Source of the DNA: Cellvibrionales bacterium UBA1969
GTDB lineage: Bacteria; Pseudomonadota; Gammaproteobacteria; Pseudomonadales; UBA7434
Length of the DNA: 35,818 bases
Assembly (NCBI GenBank): GCA_002339085.1
Contig: DDDX01000002.1
Location: 43,423-79,240 of the forward strand
Reading direction: 5' to 3'
Under the pieces are notes generated by a model. It was given only the letters and a program-made list of their open reading frames with translations. It searched no databases and was not told the DNA's origin. A program made the translations under genes and the position numbers. Below are positions 1 to 9,243 of the stretch, piece by piece (positions within the stretch are counted from its first letter, which is position 1; every line of letters begins with the position of its first letter).

Positions 1-62
1 GTTGGTAGAGCAGTTGGCTTTTAATCAATTGGTCGCTGGTTCGAACCCAGCACGACCCACCA
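1..62 (+). tRNA. tRNA-Lys (anticodon TTT), 5' end outside the window
   Basis: This is the 3' part of a tRNA, from the D-loop (GTTGGTAGAGCAG) to the encoded CCA. The anticodon loop CTTTTAA carries TTT, which reads lysine codons. The T-arm (GCTGG-TTCGAAC-CCAGC) and the acceptor end CGACCC-ACCA are intact, and the sequence closely follows the gammaproteobacterial tRNA-Lys. The first bases of the acceptor and D stems lie upstream of the window. Confidence 0.95.
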
Positions 63-593
63 ATTCCTTCATTTTCAGTCATTCTTTCCCCCTTGATTGT
101 TTCTTTGACAAGTAAAGTGATTGCTATTAAAGTTCTTTTACGGTCAGATTTTGGGGGGTCTATTGCTTTAACGATTCATAAAAAACCTGCCCAAATCAAG
201 CTAAAAAAGCATACAGCTATTGCGGGCAGTACCAACTAGCAATAAATAACATGCTCGATCACTGCGTCAAAGAAACTCGAATTATGATGTTTCTTATTTA
301 AATTTTAGTGGCGTGATGTCGTTTAATGCGGTCTATTTTAAAGCTGCTATTTATAATCGTGCGCCAATGTTTGCCGCTAATATTCCTACGATAGTATTTC
401 CCCCAACAATGTTGCTGTTTATTGATTAGTGATTTTTTGTTTGATATTGGACTACCAGTAACTGTGATTTTTTGGCTATTTTTTTCACTGCCTAACGCAA
501 AAGCAGGCGTAGCACTTTAAAAATTTTCTTTTTAGCGTCGCTCACATGCGGTATCATTTATTAACTTAAATTTATTTCTTTGGGGACTTCTTA
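63..593. other. AT-rich intergenic stretch, no gene seen
   Basis: I see no open frame of useful length and no clear hairpin terminator after the tRNA. The stretch is rich in A and T runs. Its right end must hold the promoter of the downstream carboxyltransferase gene, whose Shine-Dalgarno GGGGA lies about 10 nt before the ATG. I could not pick a convincing -35/-10 pair. Confidence 0.5.
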
Positions 594-2714
594 ATGGCAT
601 CAACAGAAAGCCAAGCTTCAGTGAGTAGTGAAGCTGCCAAGGCCGTCAATATTGGTTGGGTTTTGCGCGATATGATGCAGTCAACGGGTGTTTGGACCTT
701 TAATCAGGCAGAATTAAGCCTGATGGTCAAACAAGCAATGGCGGTGGGTTTCTCTAGTTTAGAAATTGGCGGTGGTCAGAGCTATCAAATTGCCTTAGAG
801 CACGGGTTTAATCCCTATCAAGTTATACGAAATGCTAAGTGTGTGATCAATGCTGAGGGCGCTCGCTTGCCACTGCAGATACTCATGCGTGGTGCAAATC
901 AATTAGGCTTTCAACATTATGCTACCGATGTTCAGCAGCAAAGTATTGATCTGTTAGTGGATGCTGGTGGTGATAGCGAAAAAAATAATACCTTGATTAT
1001 TCGCAACTTTGATGCTTTAAATGACGCTGAAAATCTTCGTTTCTCCATTTCATACATGGTGAAAAAAGATCAACAGGCCGCTGCGGCTAATGCGCTCGCG
1101 AACAGTAAAGGCCAACCGGCCTTAGTAAAGCGTGTGCATGTGCAAGCTGCCTTGTCCTATGTTCAGCCAGCGAATAACTCTAGTACAGCTTGCTACAGCA
1201 GCACTTACTACGTCAATTATGCTAAAAAATTAATTACTATCGCCGAGCAGGCTGGCGGCGGTTTGGACTCACTATGTATTAAAGACATGAGTGGTCAGCT
1301 GACACCTGCTTTCGCATTAGATTTAATTCCTGCACTTAAATCATTGGGTCTACCGGTTTACTTGCACTGTCATAGTACCGACGAAGCGCGTGCCCTCGGT
1401 GTTCAGACGGTTGCGATTGAGACCGGCATTAGTGGTATTGAAGTCGCTGTTGAGCCACTAGCAGGCGGCGCTTCGCATCACGATGTTGAAAATATCTGCT
1501 ACTTAAAAGGCGTGATACCTACCAACGCCAAAGCGATTACAGCGCTAAAAGCTAATCTTTCTGAGGTTTTTGGCTCGCGTGCGCAGATCCGACAAGATGC
1601 GGCCATTCCCTTGGCGACGCTAAAAAAATTGGTTAGCTTAGGAATTCCAGGCGGTGCTATTCCCTTTATTGTGAAAGACTTGCAGGCTAATGTCTGTGGC
1701 ATGTTCGGGGTTGATCTCGACGAGGCACTGGTTTTATTTGAAGATGAATTACGCAGGATTCAAAGCCAATTAGGTTTTGTTCCCTTAGTCACGCCCACCG
1801 CCGATATCATTGCAAAGCAGACCATTAAAAGTTTGGGTAATCGTCAGCGTACGGCTGCTTATCAATTGGTTGATCCCAGATTCTGTCGTTTGGTACTCGG
1901 CCATTATGGCCAAGTGGTTAATCACGCAACAGATGAGCAGGTCGATGTGGCCGCTGAATTAGTAGAGGAAGTTAAGCAGTATTGCGCCGCCATTGAGCAA
2001 GACGCCGACGGCTTTCGCAGCAAGGCAGGCCGTATTTTTCCCGAGCCCAGTGTGCTGGTGGAACATCCTGCTACGATTGCCATCGATCATGATGTTGATG
2101 GGGTCGAAGAATATGTCGGCGACTTATTTTCACGTTATCCACAATCCTGTGAAAATTTTGGTACGGTTCAAGAATGCGTGATGATGCATGTTATGCGCCC
2201 AGCCGGTAAAACGGATCGCTTATTGACAAAAAACATTTTACAGCCAACCGAAGAGCGCTTACGATTTATTCTTAATCAGACGTTGCATTTACTACCGGGT
2301 AAGGACATACCTGAATCGCGTCAGGCAGCCGCCGATGAGTTGACTGATGAGTTCTTGTTGGCAGCCTTGGGTGATTACGACGGTATTGTTAACAGCATTA
2401 AAGATTTAGTGCTTAATGGTGACAAAGAAAGTATTCGTCTGCGCATCAATCAACGAATGATTGAGGTCATAGATCCTATTTGTCAAACTAATGACGACGC
2501 ACGCAAAAATCGCTATTACATTGAAAGGCGTTTTGTCGGCCTTTTTGCGGGTGCGGTGTTTTGGGACTTACAGCGAATTTGTCGACGTACTGGGGCAGAT
2601 TCACGCGCCTCACTCGATGAAATGACGGCCCGTAAGCTCGATCGTATTATCTCTACAACCCTCAAGCGCCGCCGTCGCGAAGGTGTGGGTCAGGCGCAAG
2701 ATTTCCTCTCTTAA
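594..2714 (+). CDS. PycB/OadA-like carboxyltransferase-domain protein, no biotin domain
   Basis: The 706-aa protein has the HMGL-like carboxyltransferase barrel and the following PYC/OADA conserved region. The metal-binding set of that family is visible: Asp26 in LRDMMQS, Lys230 in CIKDMSG (the lysine carboxylated in pyruvate carboxylase and oxaloacetate decarboxylase), and His258/His260 in YLHCHSTDE. Three points are odd. The usual LRDxHQS has Met instead of His. The usual PGGQYTN, whose Thr takes part in proton transfer between biotin and pyruvate, reads PGGAIPF (352-358). The C-terminus ends without an AMKM biotinylation site. Family knowledge suggests transfer of a carboxyl group to or from an oxo acid; the substitutions leave that uncertain. 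It probably needs a separate biotin carrier, or it does different aldolase/lyase-type chemistry. A molybdopterin enzyme follows after 142 nt. Confidence 0.8.
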   Translation: MASTESQASVSSEAAKAVNIGWVLRDMMQSTGVWTFNQAELSLMVKQAMAVGFSSLEIGGGQSYQIALEHGFNPYQVIRNAKCVINAEGARLPLQILMRGANQLGFQHYATDVQQQSIDLLVDAGGDSEKNNTLIIRNFDALNDAENLRFSISYMVKKDQQAAAANALANSKGQPALVKRVHVQAALSYVQPANNSSTACYSSTYYVNYAKKLITIAEQAGGGLDSLCIKDMSGQLTPAFALDLIPALKSLGLPVYLHCHSTDEARALGVQTVAIETGISGIEVAVEPLAGGASHHDVENICYLKGVIPTNAKAITALKANLSEVFGSRAQIRQDAAIPLATLKKLVSLGIPGGAIPFIVKDLQANVCGMFGVDLDEALVLFEDELRRIQSQLGFVPLVTPTADIIAKQTIKSLGNRQRTAAYQLVDPRFCRLVLGHYGQVVNHATDEQVDVAAELVEEVKQYCAAIEQDADGFRSKAGRIFPEPSVLVEHPATIAIDHDVDGVEEYVGDLFSRYPQSCENFGTVQECVMMHVMRPAGKTDRLLTKNILQPTEERLRFILNQTLHLLPGKDIPESRQAAADELTDEFLLAALGDYDGIVNSIKDLVLNGDKESIRLRINQRMIEVIDPICQTNDDARKNRYYIERRFVGLFAGAVFWDLQRICRRTGADSRASLDEMTARKLDRIISTTLKRRRREGVGQAQDFLS

Positions 2715-2856
2715 TGAGTTTCGCTGATATAAGCTTGCCCGTTAACTGACTCGCTGAGTATATTTGCTGTAATGTGACTAGCAGCTGATTTCGCTTAAGC
2801 TAATTCTAACTGTTTACTATTCACCTTGTGTTACGCTAATAATAAGGTCAGTCGTC

Positions 2857-4977
2857 ATGCAAACAAAAAAAACTTTTTGTTCTATTTGTTCTGCCTTTTG
2901 TGGATTTGAGGCTGAGGTAGAAGATAACCATATACTATCTTTTCGTCCTGATACTAACCACCCGCTGAGTGAAGGCTTTAGCTGTACTAAGGGTCGGCAA
3001 TTCCCCGATCTGTTAAACGCCAAAAATCGCTTGGTTAAGCCGCTAAAACGGCAGGGCAAGGATTTCGTTCAACTTAAAAAAAGTGAAGCTTTAGATCAGA
3101 TTGCCGCGCGATTAATGGCTATTAAAGACCAATATGGCCCTGAATCAATTGCTCTGTTTTCGGGTAACGGTGTGCAGTTTAAGGGAGCGACAGTGCCAGT
3201 GTTTCACGCGTGGCTGAATGCGCTTGGCTCGCACAATATGTTTAGTACGATGACGATTGATCAGCCGGCAAAAATTATTGCTACTGGTCGGCACGGGGTG
3301 TGGGCGGGCGGTGTGCAGTCGTTTGAATCCTCGAACGTGGCGATATTGGTCGGCAACAATGTGGTCGTATCGAGTTTAAATCAGTTGAGCGGTCCGCCGG
3401 GTTGGCGGCCTAAATCGATTAAACAAGCTAAAAAGCGTGGTTTAAAACTTATAGTCATAGACCCACGGTTGACCGAAACGGCACAGCTGGCAGATCTTCA
3501 TTTGGCGATTAAGCCAGGGCAAGATGCCGTTTTATTAGCGGGCATGATTCGTCTGCTGATTCAGAAATCACTTTATGATCATGATTTTTGCCAGCAATAC
3601 ACTGATGACTTTGCCGCGCTTAAAGCGCAGGTTGAACCTTATGATCTTACCTTTGTGGCTGAGCAGTCAGGCATTGACGCAGCACTAATTGAGCAAGCAG
3701 TTGACCTATTTGGCGGCCAAAAACGTGGCTGTGTATCCAGTGGTACAGGGCCTGACATGGGGCCGCACCCTAATTTATCCGAACACTTGATCTGCGCCAT
3801 GAATACCATATGTGGTCGACACAATCGCACAGGCGATAAGGTTAACACTTCTCTATTAACTCCAAATATGCCGCCGATGGAAGCGGTGATACCTTGGGAT
3901 TTTCTTCCGCCAACACTTAATCTTCAGGCAAATAATCGACGCTCTCGGATTGCTGACGCAAGGCAGGTGTATCAAGAGATGCCTAGCTCAACTTTAGCTG
4001 ATGAAATTTTGACAGCCGGTAAAGGGCAAATTAAAGCCTTAATCGTGATTGGCGGAAACCCCGTGTTATCGTTACCAGACAAGGCCAAAATTAAACAAGC
4101 CTTAAGTGCACTTGACTTATTGATCTGTATTGACGTTAGGCGCACCGATACCACGGCATTGGCTGATTATATCCTGCCGGCCAGTTATGGCTTAGAGCGG
4201 CCCGAAATTACTAGCTATGCCGATTTCGTATTTGATAAACCCTTTCACCAGTTTGCCGAAAAACTTATCGAACCGCCCGGTGACGCGACTGAAGAGTGGA
4301 TTTATTTTGCCGAGCTGGCTAAACGAATGGGCTTAGTGCTTGACTTGCCTGGCGGCCAAGTCGATAGCCAGCATTCGAATGAAGACTTTATTGGTTTGTT
4401 AGAGAAACTCTATCCTGCCGAGGCAACTAAAGTGCCGATTGCCGAGATTGCGAGTCATCATGGCGGTAAACTCTATGAAGCGTTTTCTGATGTGACTGTT
4501 ATGCCGGCTCTTGAAGGGATGGATGATAAATTTCAGCTAATGCCCGAGGGAGTGGCGCAGGAATTTTCGGTATTGGCGAAAACATTAGCAGATCAAGACA
4601 GTCGTGATGATCGCTTTTTATTGATTTGCCGACGAAATAAATATGTTTACAATTCAATGTGTCATGAATTACCGAAGTCGGTCACCAGTAATCCTGTATA
4701 CATGCATCCCGATGATATTCTCTCTCTCGGCGCAGAAGTTGGCAATAGGGTAGCGTTAGAATCCGATTTTGGAAAAATAATTGCTATTTTGTCTGCCGAT
4801 GTGACCTTACGGCGAGGCGTGGTTGCCAGTTCGCATAATTTTGGCGATGATAGCAATGGTCAAAATAATGAAAATTTTGCTTCGGTATCAGAATTGCTAA
4901 GTATGGAAAATAGTAATGATAATTATGCCCGAATGCCGATAATGACAGCGGTACCTATTACGGTTGTTAGGGCTTAG
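2857..4977 (+). CDS. Molybdopterin-dependent oxidoreductase, [4Fe-4S]-containing
   Basis: The 706-aa protein belongs to the DMSO-reductase superfamily. The N-terminus has a 4Fe-4S motif C8-x2-C11-x3-C15-x27-C43 followed by TKG, then the catalytic molybdopterin regions (VGNNVVV; LKLIVIDPRLTETA near 195-208; LIVIGGNPVLS near 400) and a C-terminal molydopterin-dinucleotide-binding domain from about residue 590. There is no twin-arginine signal, so the enzyme should act in the cytoplasm, unlike most respiratory members. Substrate cannot be read from sequence; relatives oxidise formate, aldehydes or hydroxylated compounds. Shine-Dalgarno AAGGTC lies about 10 nt before the ATG. The small SnoaL-like gene follows after 45 nt and is probably cotranscribed. 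Length fits the family. Confidence 0.85.
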   Translation: MQTKKTFCSICSAFCGFEAEVEDNHILSFRPDTNHPLSEGFSCTKGRQFPDLLNAKNRLVKPLKRQGKDFVQLKKSEALDQIAARLMAIKDQYGPESIALFSGNGVQFKGATVPVFHAWLNALGSHNMFSTMTIDQPAKIIATGRHGVWAGGVQSFESSNVAILVGNNVVVSSLNQLSGPPGWRPKSIKQAKKRGLKLIVIDPRLTETAQLADLHLAIKPGQDAVLLAGMIRLLIQKSLYDHDFCQQYTDDFAALKAQVEPYDLTFVAEQSGIDAALIEQAVDLFGGQKRGCVSSGTGPDMGPHPNLSEHLICAMNTICGRHNRTGDKVNTSLLTPNMPPMEAVIPWDFLPPTLNLQANNRRSRIADARQVYQEMPSSTLADEILTAGKGQIKALIVIGGNPVLSLPDKAKIKQALSALDLLICIDVRRTDTTALADYILPASYGLERPEITSYADFVFDKPFHQFAEKLIEPPGDATEEWIYFAELAKRMGLVLDLPGGQVDSQHSNEDFIGLLEKLYPAEATKVPIAEIASHHGGKLYEAFSDVTVMPALEGMDDKFQLMPEGVAQEFSVLAKTLADQDSRDDRFLLICRRNKYVYNSMCHELPKSVTSNPVYMHPDDILSLGAEVGNRVALESDFGKIIAILSADVTLRRGVVASSHNFGDDSNGQNNENFASVSELLSMENSNDNYARMPIMTAVPITVVRA

Positions 4978-5022
4978 ACGGCAAAAATAAAACTTCACTG
5001 ACTGGGAATTGGAGATCGATCG

Positions 5023-5391
5023 ATGAACGAAAAAAGTCAAGCACAAATCCTTTTAGAGCGCTATTGGGAAGAAGCCAGCAATCAAGGCAACTATGAGTTG
5101 GTACGTGAATTGTGTGCCGATCCAATTATTCGTCATGATGTTGATGGTGGCGTGACAAAGTTAAGCCACGATGAGCAAATTGCACGGGTGAAAATGGGTG
5201 TTGAAGATTTTGGTGTGCATATTGATCGTATCATTACCCATGCAGATGATACTTATGTGACATCTATTTGGGAGACTAAATCAGCTAAAGATGAAAATAT
5301 GAATCTTTGCGGAATTGAAGTATTTAAAGTTGAAAATGGCCGTTTAGCCCATTGCTGGAATGCGCCTTATGGTAAAGGGAAGTGGGGTTAA
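5023..5391 (+). CDS. SnoaL/NTF2-like protein
   Basis: The 122-aa protein has the one-domain NTF2 cone fold pattern: an N-terminal helix (LLERYWEEASNQGNYELVREL), the CADPIIRHD turn, and a C-terminal FKVENGRLAHCWNAPY strand pair typical of SnoaL-like or ester-cyclase-like proteins. These proteins bind small hydrophobic ligands and can act as isomerases, cyclases or hydrolases; the activity here is unknown. It follows the molybdopterin enzyme by 45 nt with a GGAG ribosome site, which suggests one transcription unit. It ends at a hairpin shared with the convergent gap gene. Confidence 0.75.
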   Translation: MNEKSQAQILLERYWEEASNQGNYELVRELCADPIIRHDVDGGVTKLSHDEQIARVKMGVEDFGVHIDRIITHADDTYVTSIWETKSAKDENMNLCGIEVFKVENGRLAHCWNAPYGKGKWG

Positions 5392-5407
5392 GTTGATCTT
5401 TAAAAGA

Positions 5408-5438
5408 ACCGAGCAAGCAGTAAAATCACTTGCTCGGT
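5408..5438. terminator. Bidirectional hairpin terminator between convergent genes
   Basis: A perfect 10-bp inverted repeat, ACCGAGCAAG (5408-5417) and CTTGCTCGGT (5429-5438), has an 11-nt loop. It lies exactly between the convergent SnoaL-like gene and gap. It has no long T-run on the + side; on the - strand the A-rich flank TTTAAAAG gives a short U tract. It probably terminates both units. Confidence 0.7.
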
Positions 5439-5446
5439 CATTGATG

Positions 5447-6487
5447 CTAACTTGCAACAGCGGTTTCTTTGGCCGTGTCGAGTGCTACAATCACTTTAGC
5501 ATTGTCGAGCATGCGGTTAGAGAAGCCCCACTCATTGTCATACCATGCTAAAACTTTCACGGTGTTTCCAATCACTTTAGTCTGGGTGCTATCAAACACT
5601 GAAGAAGCAGGGTGATGATTGAAGTCAGTTGACACTAATGGCAGCGTGTTAACAGCAAGCACCCCTGCTAACTGCTGTTCGGCCGCGCCAGATAAAATAG
5701 AATTGACTTCTTCAATCGTGGTTTCACATTTGGCGGTAAAGGTAAAATCGACTAATGAAGTATTGATCACGGGTACGCGAACCGCTAGGCCATCAAGTTT
5801 GCCTTTCATTTCAGGAATTACTTCACCGATTGCACTAGCTGCACCGGTTTTAGTTGGGATCATTGAATGAGTGGCTGAACGCGCACGACGTAAGTCAGTG
5901 TGATAGACGTCAGTCAACACTTGATCATTGGTGTAAGAGTGAATAGTGGTTGCAAGTCCTGATTCAATACCGATGGTATTGTTTAAGGCATAGACTAACG
6001 GTGCAAGACAGTTGGTAGTGCATGAAGCATTCGAGATTAAGCGATGTTCTGCAGTGAGAATTTGATCGTTGACACCAAACACGACGGTGGCGTCGAGGTC
6101 GGTACCTGGCGCTGAAATTAAAACGCGTTTCGCACCGGCTTCAATATGTTTTTCAGCCGCTTGGCGCTTGGTGAATAAGCCTGTGCATTCAAATACCACA
6201 TCGATGTTCATTTCAGCCCAAGGTAAGTCACTGGGATTGCGCTCTGCCAACACTTTAATATTATCGCCGTTCACTACTAAGTTATTATCAAGCACCGACA
6301 CTTGTCCGGGAAATCGGCCATGAGCCGTGTCATATTGCATCAGATGGGCGTTGATATTTGCGTCACCGAGATCGTTTAATGCAACAATCTTATACGGCAG
6401 TGATTCACCTTCATTCAATCGCTCGTAGTAAGCCCTGAGTACATTTCTACCGATACGACCAAAACCATTAATAGCAACTCGAAACAT
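5447..6487 (-). CDS. gap: Type I glyceraldehyde-3-phosphate dehydrogenase
   Basis: The 346-aa enzyme oxidises glyceraldehyde-3-phosphate to 1,3-bisphosphoglycerate with NAD+. Visible features are the Rossmann start INGFGRIGRNV, Asp39 in ALNDL (the NAD-selective position), catalytic Cys156 in SNASCTTNC, His183 in TIHSYTND, and WYDNEWGFSNR near the end. Overall it resembles the Gap-1 branch of Pseudomonas rather than erythrose-4-phosphate dehydrogenase. The ATG is preceded by GGAGAG. Two HexR-type palindromes lie 120-190 bp upstream and hexR itself is the next gene upstream on the same strand, so transcription is likely controlled by the Entner-Doudoroff intermediate sensed by HexR. Confidence 0.95.
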   Translation of the reverse strand: MFRVAINGFGRIGRNVLRAYYERLNEGESLPYKIVALNDLGDANINAHLMQYDTAHGRFPGQVSVLDNNLVVNGDNIKVLAERNPSDLPWAEMNIDVVFECTGLFTKRQAAEKHIEAGAKRVLISAPGTDLDATVVFGVNDQILTAEHRLISNASCTTNCLAPLVYALNNTIGIESGLATTIHSYTNDQVLTDVYHTDLRRARSATHSMIPTKTGAASAIGEVIPEMKGKLDGLAVRVPVINTSLVDFTFTAKCETTIEEVNSILSGAAEQQLAGVLAVNTLPLVSTDFNHHPASSVFDSTQTKVIGNTVKVLAWYDNEWGFSNRMLDNAKVIVALDTAKETAVAS

Positions 6488-6608
6488 TTTTTCTCTCCAC
6501 TGGTATTCTTAATCGAGCCATTCTGACGGGTAGACAATTAAATTCTGCAGTACTAGACGTGGTGGTGCTCGCCTAAATATGAATGGCAAGGTGCGGTAAA
6601 ATTTTCAG

Positions 6609-6623
6609 GGTAATAAAATTACA
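6609..6623. promoter_or_regulatory. HexR-type operator, proximal to gap
   Basis: GGTAATAAAATTACA matches the HexR palindrome TGTAATnnnATTACA known from Shewanella and Vibrio, except for the first base. It lies 122 bp upstream of the gap start. Its centre is 51 bp, about five helical turns, from the second site, so dimers could bind on one DNA face. Confidence 0.75.
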
Positions 6624-6659
6624 TATATTGGTGCGGCTGTCCATTCATTTAGGCGTTCA

Positions 6660-6674
6660 TGTAATAAAATTACA
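6660..6674. promoter_or_regulatory. HexR-type operator, distal to gap
   Basis: TGTAATAAAATTACA is a perfect palindrome with 6-bp arms and a 3-bp centre. It is identical to the published HexR consensus of marine gammaproteobacteria. It sits between hexR and gap, 173 bp upstream of gap. Confidence 0.85.
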
Positions 6675-6754
6675 ATAAAAGTTGATTATTTACTCATTTT
6701 CAGTGGTTTGTTTGTTTTAGGCTGTTCTGAGATGGCCGTTATCAAGATTAATGA

Positions 6755-7600
6755 CTAATTTTCTTTGGTCGTTTTTGTATTGGCAACGCTGCGTTTAACA
6801 TCGAGTAAATGAGAAGAAAACGCATTTCCCATTTTTAACGCAGTGCCTGCAACAAGAATATCAATCAGTGAAAGCTGAGCGATGCGTGACGTCATCGGCG
6901 TATAGGTATCGGTATCCTCATCATTGCCGACTTCGAGTACCTGCTGGCAATGTTGTGCTAGCGGTGAGCCTTGACTGGTTAAGCCAAGAATATGAGCGCC
7001 ACTGTTAACGGCTAATTCCGCAGCCTCAATAATGATACGTGTGCGACCCGTGTAAGAGATAAACACGGCAACATCATCCTTATTAAGATTAGTTGCAGCA
7101 ATACGCTGATTAAGCGCATCGACATGGGTGACCACCGGTTTCTTAAATCGCATGAATTTATGTTGAGCATCAATGGCAACAGAACCCGATGCGCCGTGAC
7201 CAAAAAAATAAATCGCGCGAGCGTCGGTTAAAGCGGTGATGGCAGCCGTGATCGAGCTGATATCGCAAGCATTTTGTGCCATAGTTAGACTAGCATGGGT
7301 AGAGTCAAAGACTTTGCTTACAACTTCGCTTAAGTTGTCGTCAAAATTGATGGTTCGACTAATCTTGCCTCGACCACTGGCTAATTCACCGGCTAATTTA
7401 ACTTTAAAATCAGGATAACCTTTACAGCCTAAGGCTCGACAGAGACGATTGACCGTTGGCTCACTGACTTTAGCGCGTCTTGCCAGCTCGGCAATCGGTA
7501 AACTGACAGCGGCTTGCGGATCTTCGAGAATCTTAATCGCAACAAAGCGGGCTGTTTTACTGAGTTGATCGTGCTGATTTAGTTGGTGTAATAAGCTCAT
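6755..7600 (-). CDS. hexR: HexR, RpiR-family transcriptional regulator of sugar catabolism
   Basis: The 281-aa protein has an N-terminal RpiR helix-turn-helix (about 1-75; SEPTVNRLCRALGCKGYPDF at 46-65) and a C-terminal SIS sugar-phosphate domain (about 125-255; FFGHGASGS, ISYTGRTR, TPMTSRIAQL). These blocks follow Pseudomonas HexR closely. HexR binds KDPG (2-keto-3-deoxy-6-phosphogluconate), which releases it from promoters of Entner-Doudoroff and glycolytic genes. Its location directly upstream of gap, with matching operators between the two, supports the name. Shine-Dalgarno AAGGAA precedes the ATG by about 10 nt. Confidence 0.9.
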   Translation of the reverse strand: MSLLHQLNQHDQLSKTARFVAIKILEDPQAAVSLPIAELARRAKVSEPTVNRLCRALGCKGYPDFKVKLAGELASGRGKISRTINFDDNLSEVVSKVFDSTHASLTMAQNACDISSITAAITALTDARAIYFFGHGASGSVAIDAQHKFMRFKKPVVTHVDALNQRIAATNLNKDDVAVFISYTGRTRIIIEAAELAVNSGAHILGLTSQGSPLAQHCQQVLEVGNDEDTDTYTPMTSRIAQLSLIDILVAGTALKMGNAFSSHLLDVKRSVANTKTTKEN

Positions 7601-7716
7601 AACGATTTAATTCCTTAAACGAACCTCTATGCTAACCTAAACCTTTTACGGGTACTAGCGCATGATTTGGACTGTTTGCTAGTACAGTCTTGCTTCTAAT
7701 CTGATGTCAATCTTTG

Positions 7717-9204
7717 CTACTCGGTCGGTGAAAGTGAATCAATCAAGCCAAGCTGATTGATATGGGCTTGCTTGCCAACTAAATTACTGGCCAATGACTG
7801 AGCGATATGATCGGCATTTACGCTGTAACTTACGCTTCGCTGACCTTCAGGATACTGGCTGATAATAACCAGTTTTTGTGCTTGGTTTTTTTCAAATAAA
7901 ACCGTGGCAGCAACAATTTCAACAGTGCCTGCTTGTGGCTCGATAAGTTCAAGTGCTTGTTCTTGTTCGTTTAGCTCGTCACTCACGTCATCGAAGATAA
8001 AGGCATTGCAGTAACCCGCGGATGACCAGATGCCGTAACCTTGTTTGGTAAACATGCCGCTTACGCAACTTGCGATCGCGTAACTGCCTGGCTTTTGACG
8101 CAGCAGTTGCGCCAATTTAACGGTGGCTTGCAAGCAGTAATTGTTTAACGGACCACCGCCATAGGGCATGGCACCGGTAACGGTTAAATCTCTATCTTCA
8201 GGAATATTTAAGGCTTGTATATTTAAGTTAACAGCCGATGGGAAGCAGCTATAGAGATCAATAAAGTCTATCTCTTTAATCGTTAAGCCAGCAATATTTA
8301 AGGCACGTTGCCCCGCTATTTCTGCCGCTTTTGACTGGCCCAAATTAGGTCGCTGTGAAACATTAATAATTTGATTCGACTCAGTGCTAGCTAAGGGAAA
8401 TATCCACTGTGATTCAGGAATACCGTATTCGCGCGCCTTACTCACTGAGCAAAACAACAGGGCACAAGCTTGATCAACATTCCATTGGCTGTTGTGATGT
8501 TTTGCATAGGGAAACGCCAGCATGGCATTTTTATCGCCAGCATTACGAATAGTCTCAGCAGTTAATGCGGACTCGGCCCAACCATCAGGGTTACTGGCAG
8601 CGATTTCACTAAATCGAGCGTAATGCGTGGCAATATTGTCGCGATGTTGATCCATGCTAATACCTTGTTGATGACAAATAGCACTTTCGATCAAGGCATA
8701 ATAACCAACCGGCATACCTAAGCCAGCCTTAGACTCAATTTCAGACCACAGTTCGGCCTCGGGTTGAAGAAAGGAATCGGGCTGGCTGTCATGTTGCTTC
8801 GTCTCGCTGACTTCGATATTTTGAATCTTCGCTTGTAATTGTCGGTACTTCGCTTCGCCGCCCACAACTAAAGCAACTTCAATATCGCCAGCGGCAATTT
8901 TTTGACAAGCTTGGCCTAAGTTAGTTTGTTGAAGAATGCCAAAGTCACAAAATTCGGTAACGGCATCATTGGCACCTATCGCCTCGGCAATCAATGCCGC
9001 TGGATTTGTATACTGCCACATGCCTTTGGGTACACAAATATGGTTGATTTGCTTTGCTATGGCAGGCGCTTGGCTATCTTTTAAGGCCGCGTTAACCGCA
9101 TCAATCATTAGGGTGATAGGCTCTTTAGCTTTCGCAAGGTTGATTTGCTTTTGTTGAACGGCGGCGACTGCCACTAAAACAGGTGCATTATCCGGTGGGT
9201 TCAT
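7717..9204 (-). CDS. Thiolase-like acetyl-CoA acetyltransferase (SCP-x type)
   Basis: The 495-aa protein belongs to the thiolase superfamily, nearest to the long acetyl-CoA acetyltransferases found in actinobacteria and marine gammaproteobacteria. The N-terminal half has the LGQACQKIAAGD and VVGGEAKYR segments; the C-terminal half has DFIDLYSCFPSAV, MPYGGGPLNNYCLQA and a C-terminal extension (about 415-495) of the type these proteins carry. The HP and CxG motifs of classical thiolases are changed (LNNY; SCVSGMFTKQG), so cleavage of branched or cyclic acyl-CoA, or aldol-type chemistry, is possible. It is the last gene of the acyl-CoA operon, 39 nt after the ligase. Confidence 0.8.
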   Translation of the reverse strand: MNPPDNAPVLVAVAAVQQKQINLAKAKEPITLMIDAVNAALKDSQAPAIAKQINHICVPKGMWQYTNPAALIAEAIGANDAVTEFCDFGILQQTNLGQACQKIAAGDIEVALVVGGEAKYRQLQAKIQNIEVSETKQHDSQPDSFLQPEAELWSEIESKAGLGMPVGYYALIESAICHQQGISMDQHRDNIATHYARFSEIAASNPDGWAESALTAETIRNAGDKNAMLAFPYAKHHNSQWNVDQACALLFCSVSKAREYGIPESQWIFPLASTESNQIINVSQRPNLGQSKAAEIAGQRALNIAGLTIKEIDFIDLYSCFPSAVNLNIQALNIPEDRDLTVTGAMPYGGGPLNNYCLQATVKLAQLLRQKPGSYAIASCVSGMFTKQGYGIWSSAGYCNAFIFDDVSDELNEQEQALELIEPQAGTVEIVAATVLFEKNQAQKLVIISQYPEGQRSVSYSVNADHIAQSLASNLVGKQAHINQLGLIDSLSPTE

Positions 9205-9243
9205 AAATTAATTACTCATGGTTGTGGCTAAAATATATTAACT

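Noticed and set aside
5447..6487. Erythrose-4-phosphate dehydrogenase (epd) instead of gap
   Set aside because: The sequence blocks (YTNDQ, DVYHTDL, SMIPTKTGAA) follow Gap proteins; Epd has HDQQVIDAYH and IIPVDTK there.
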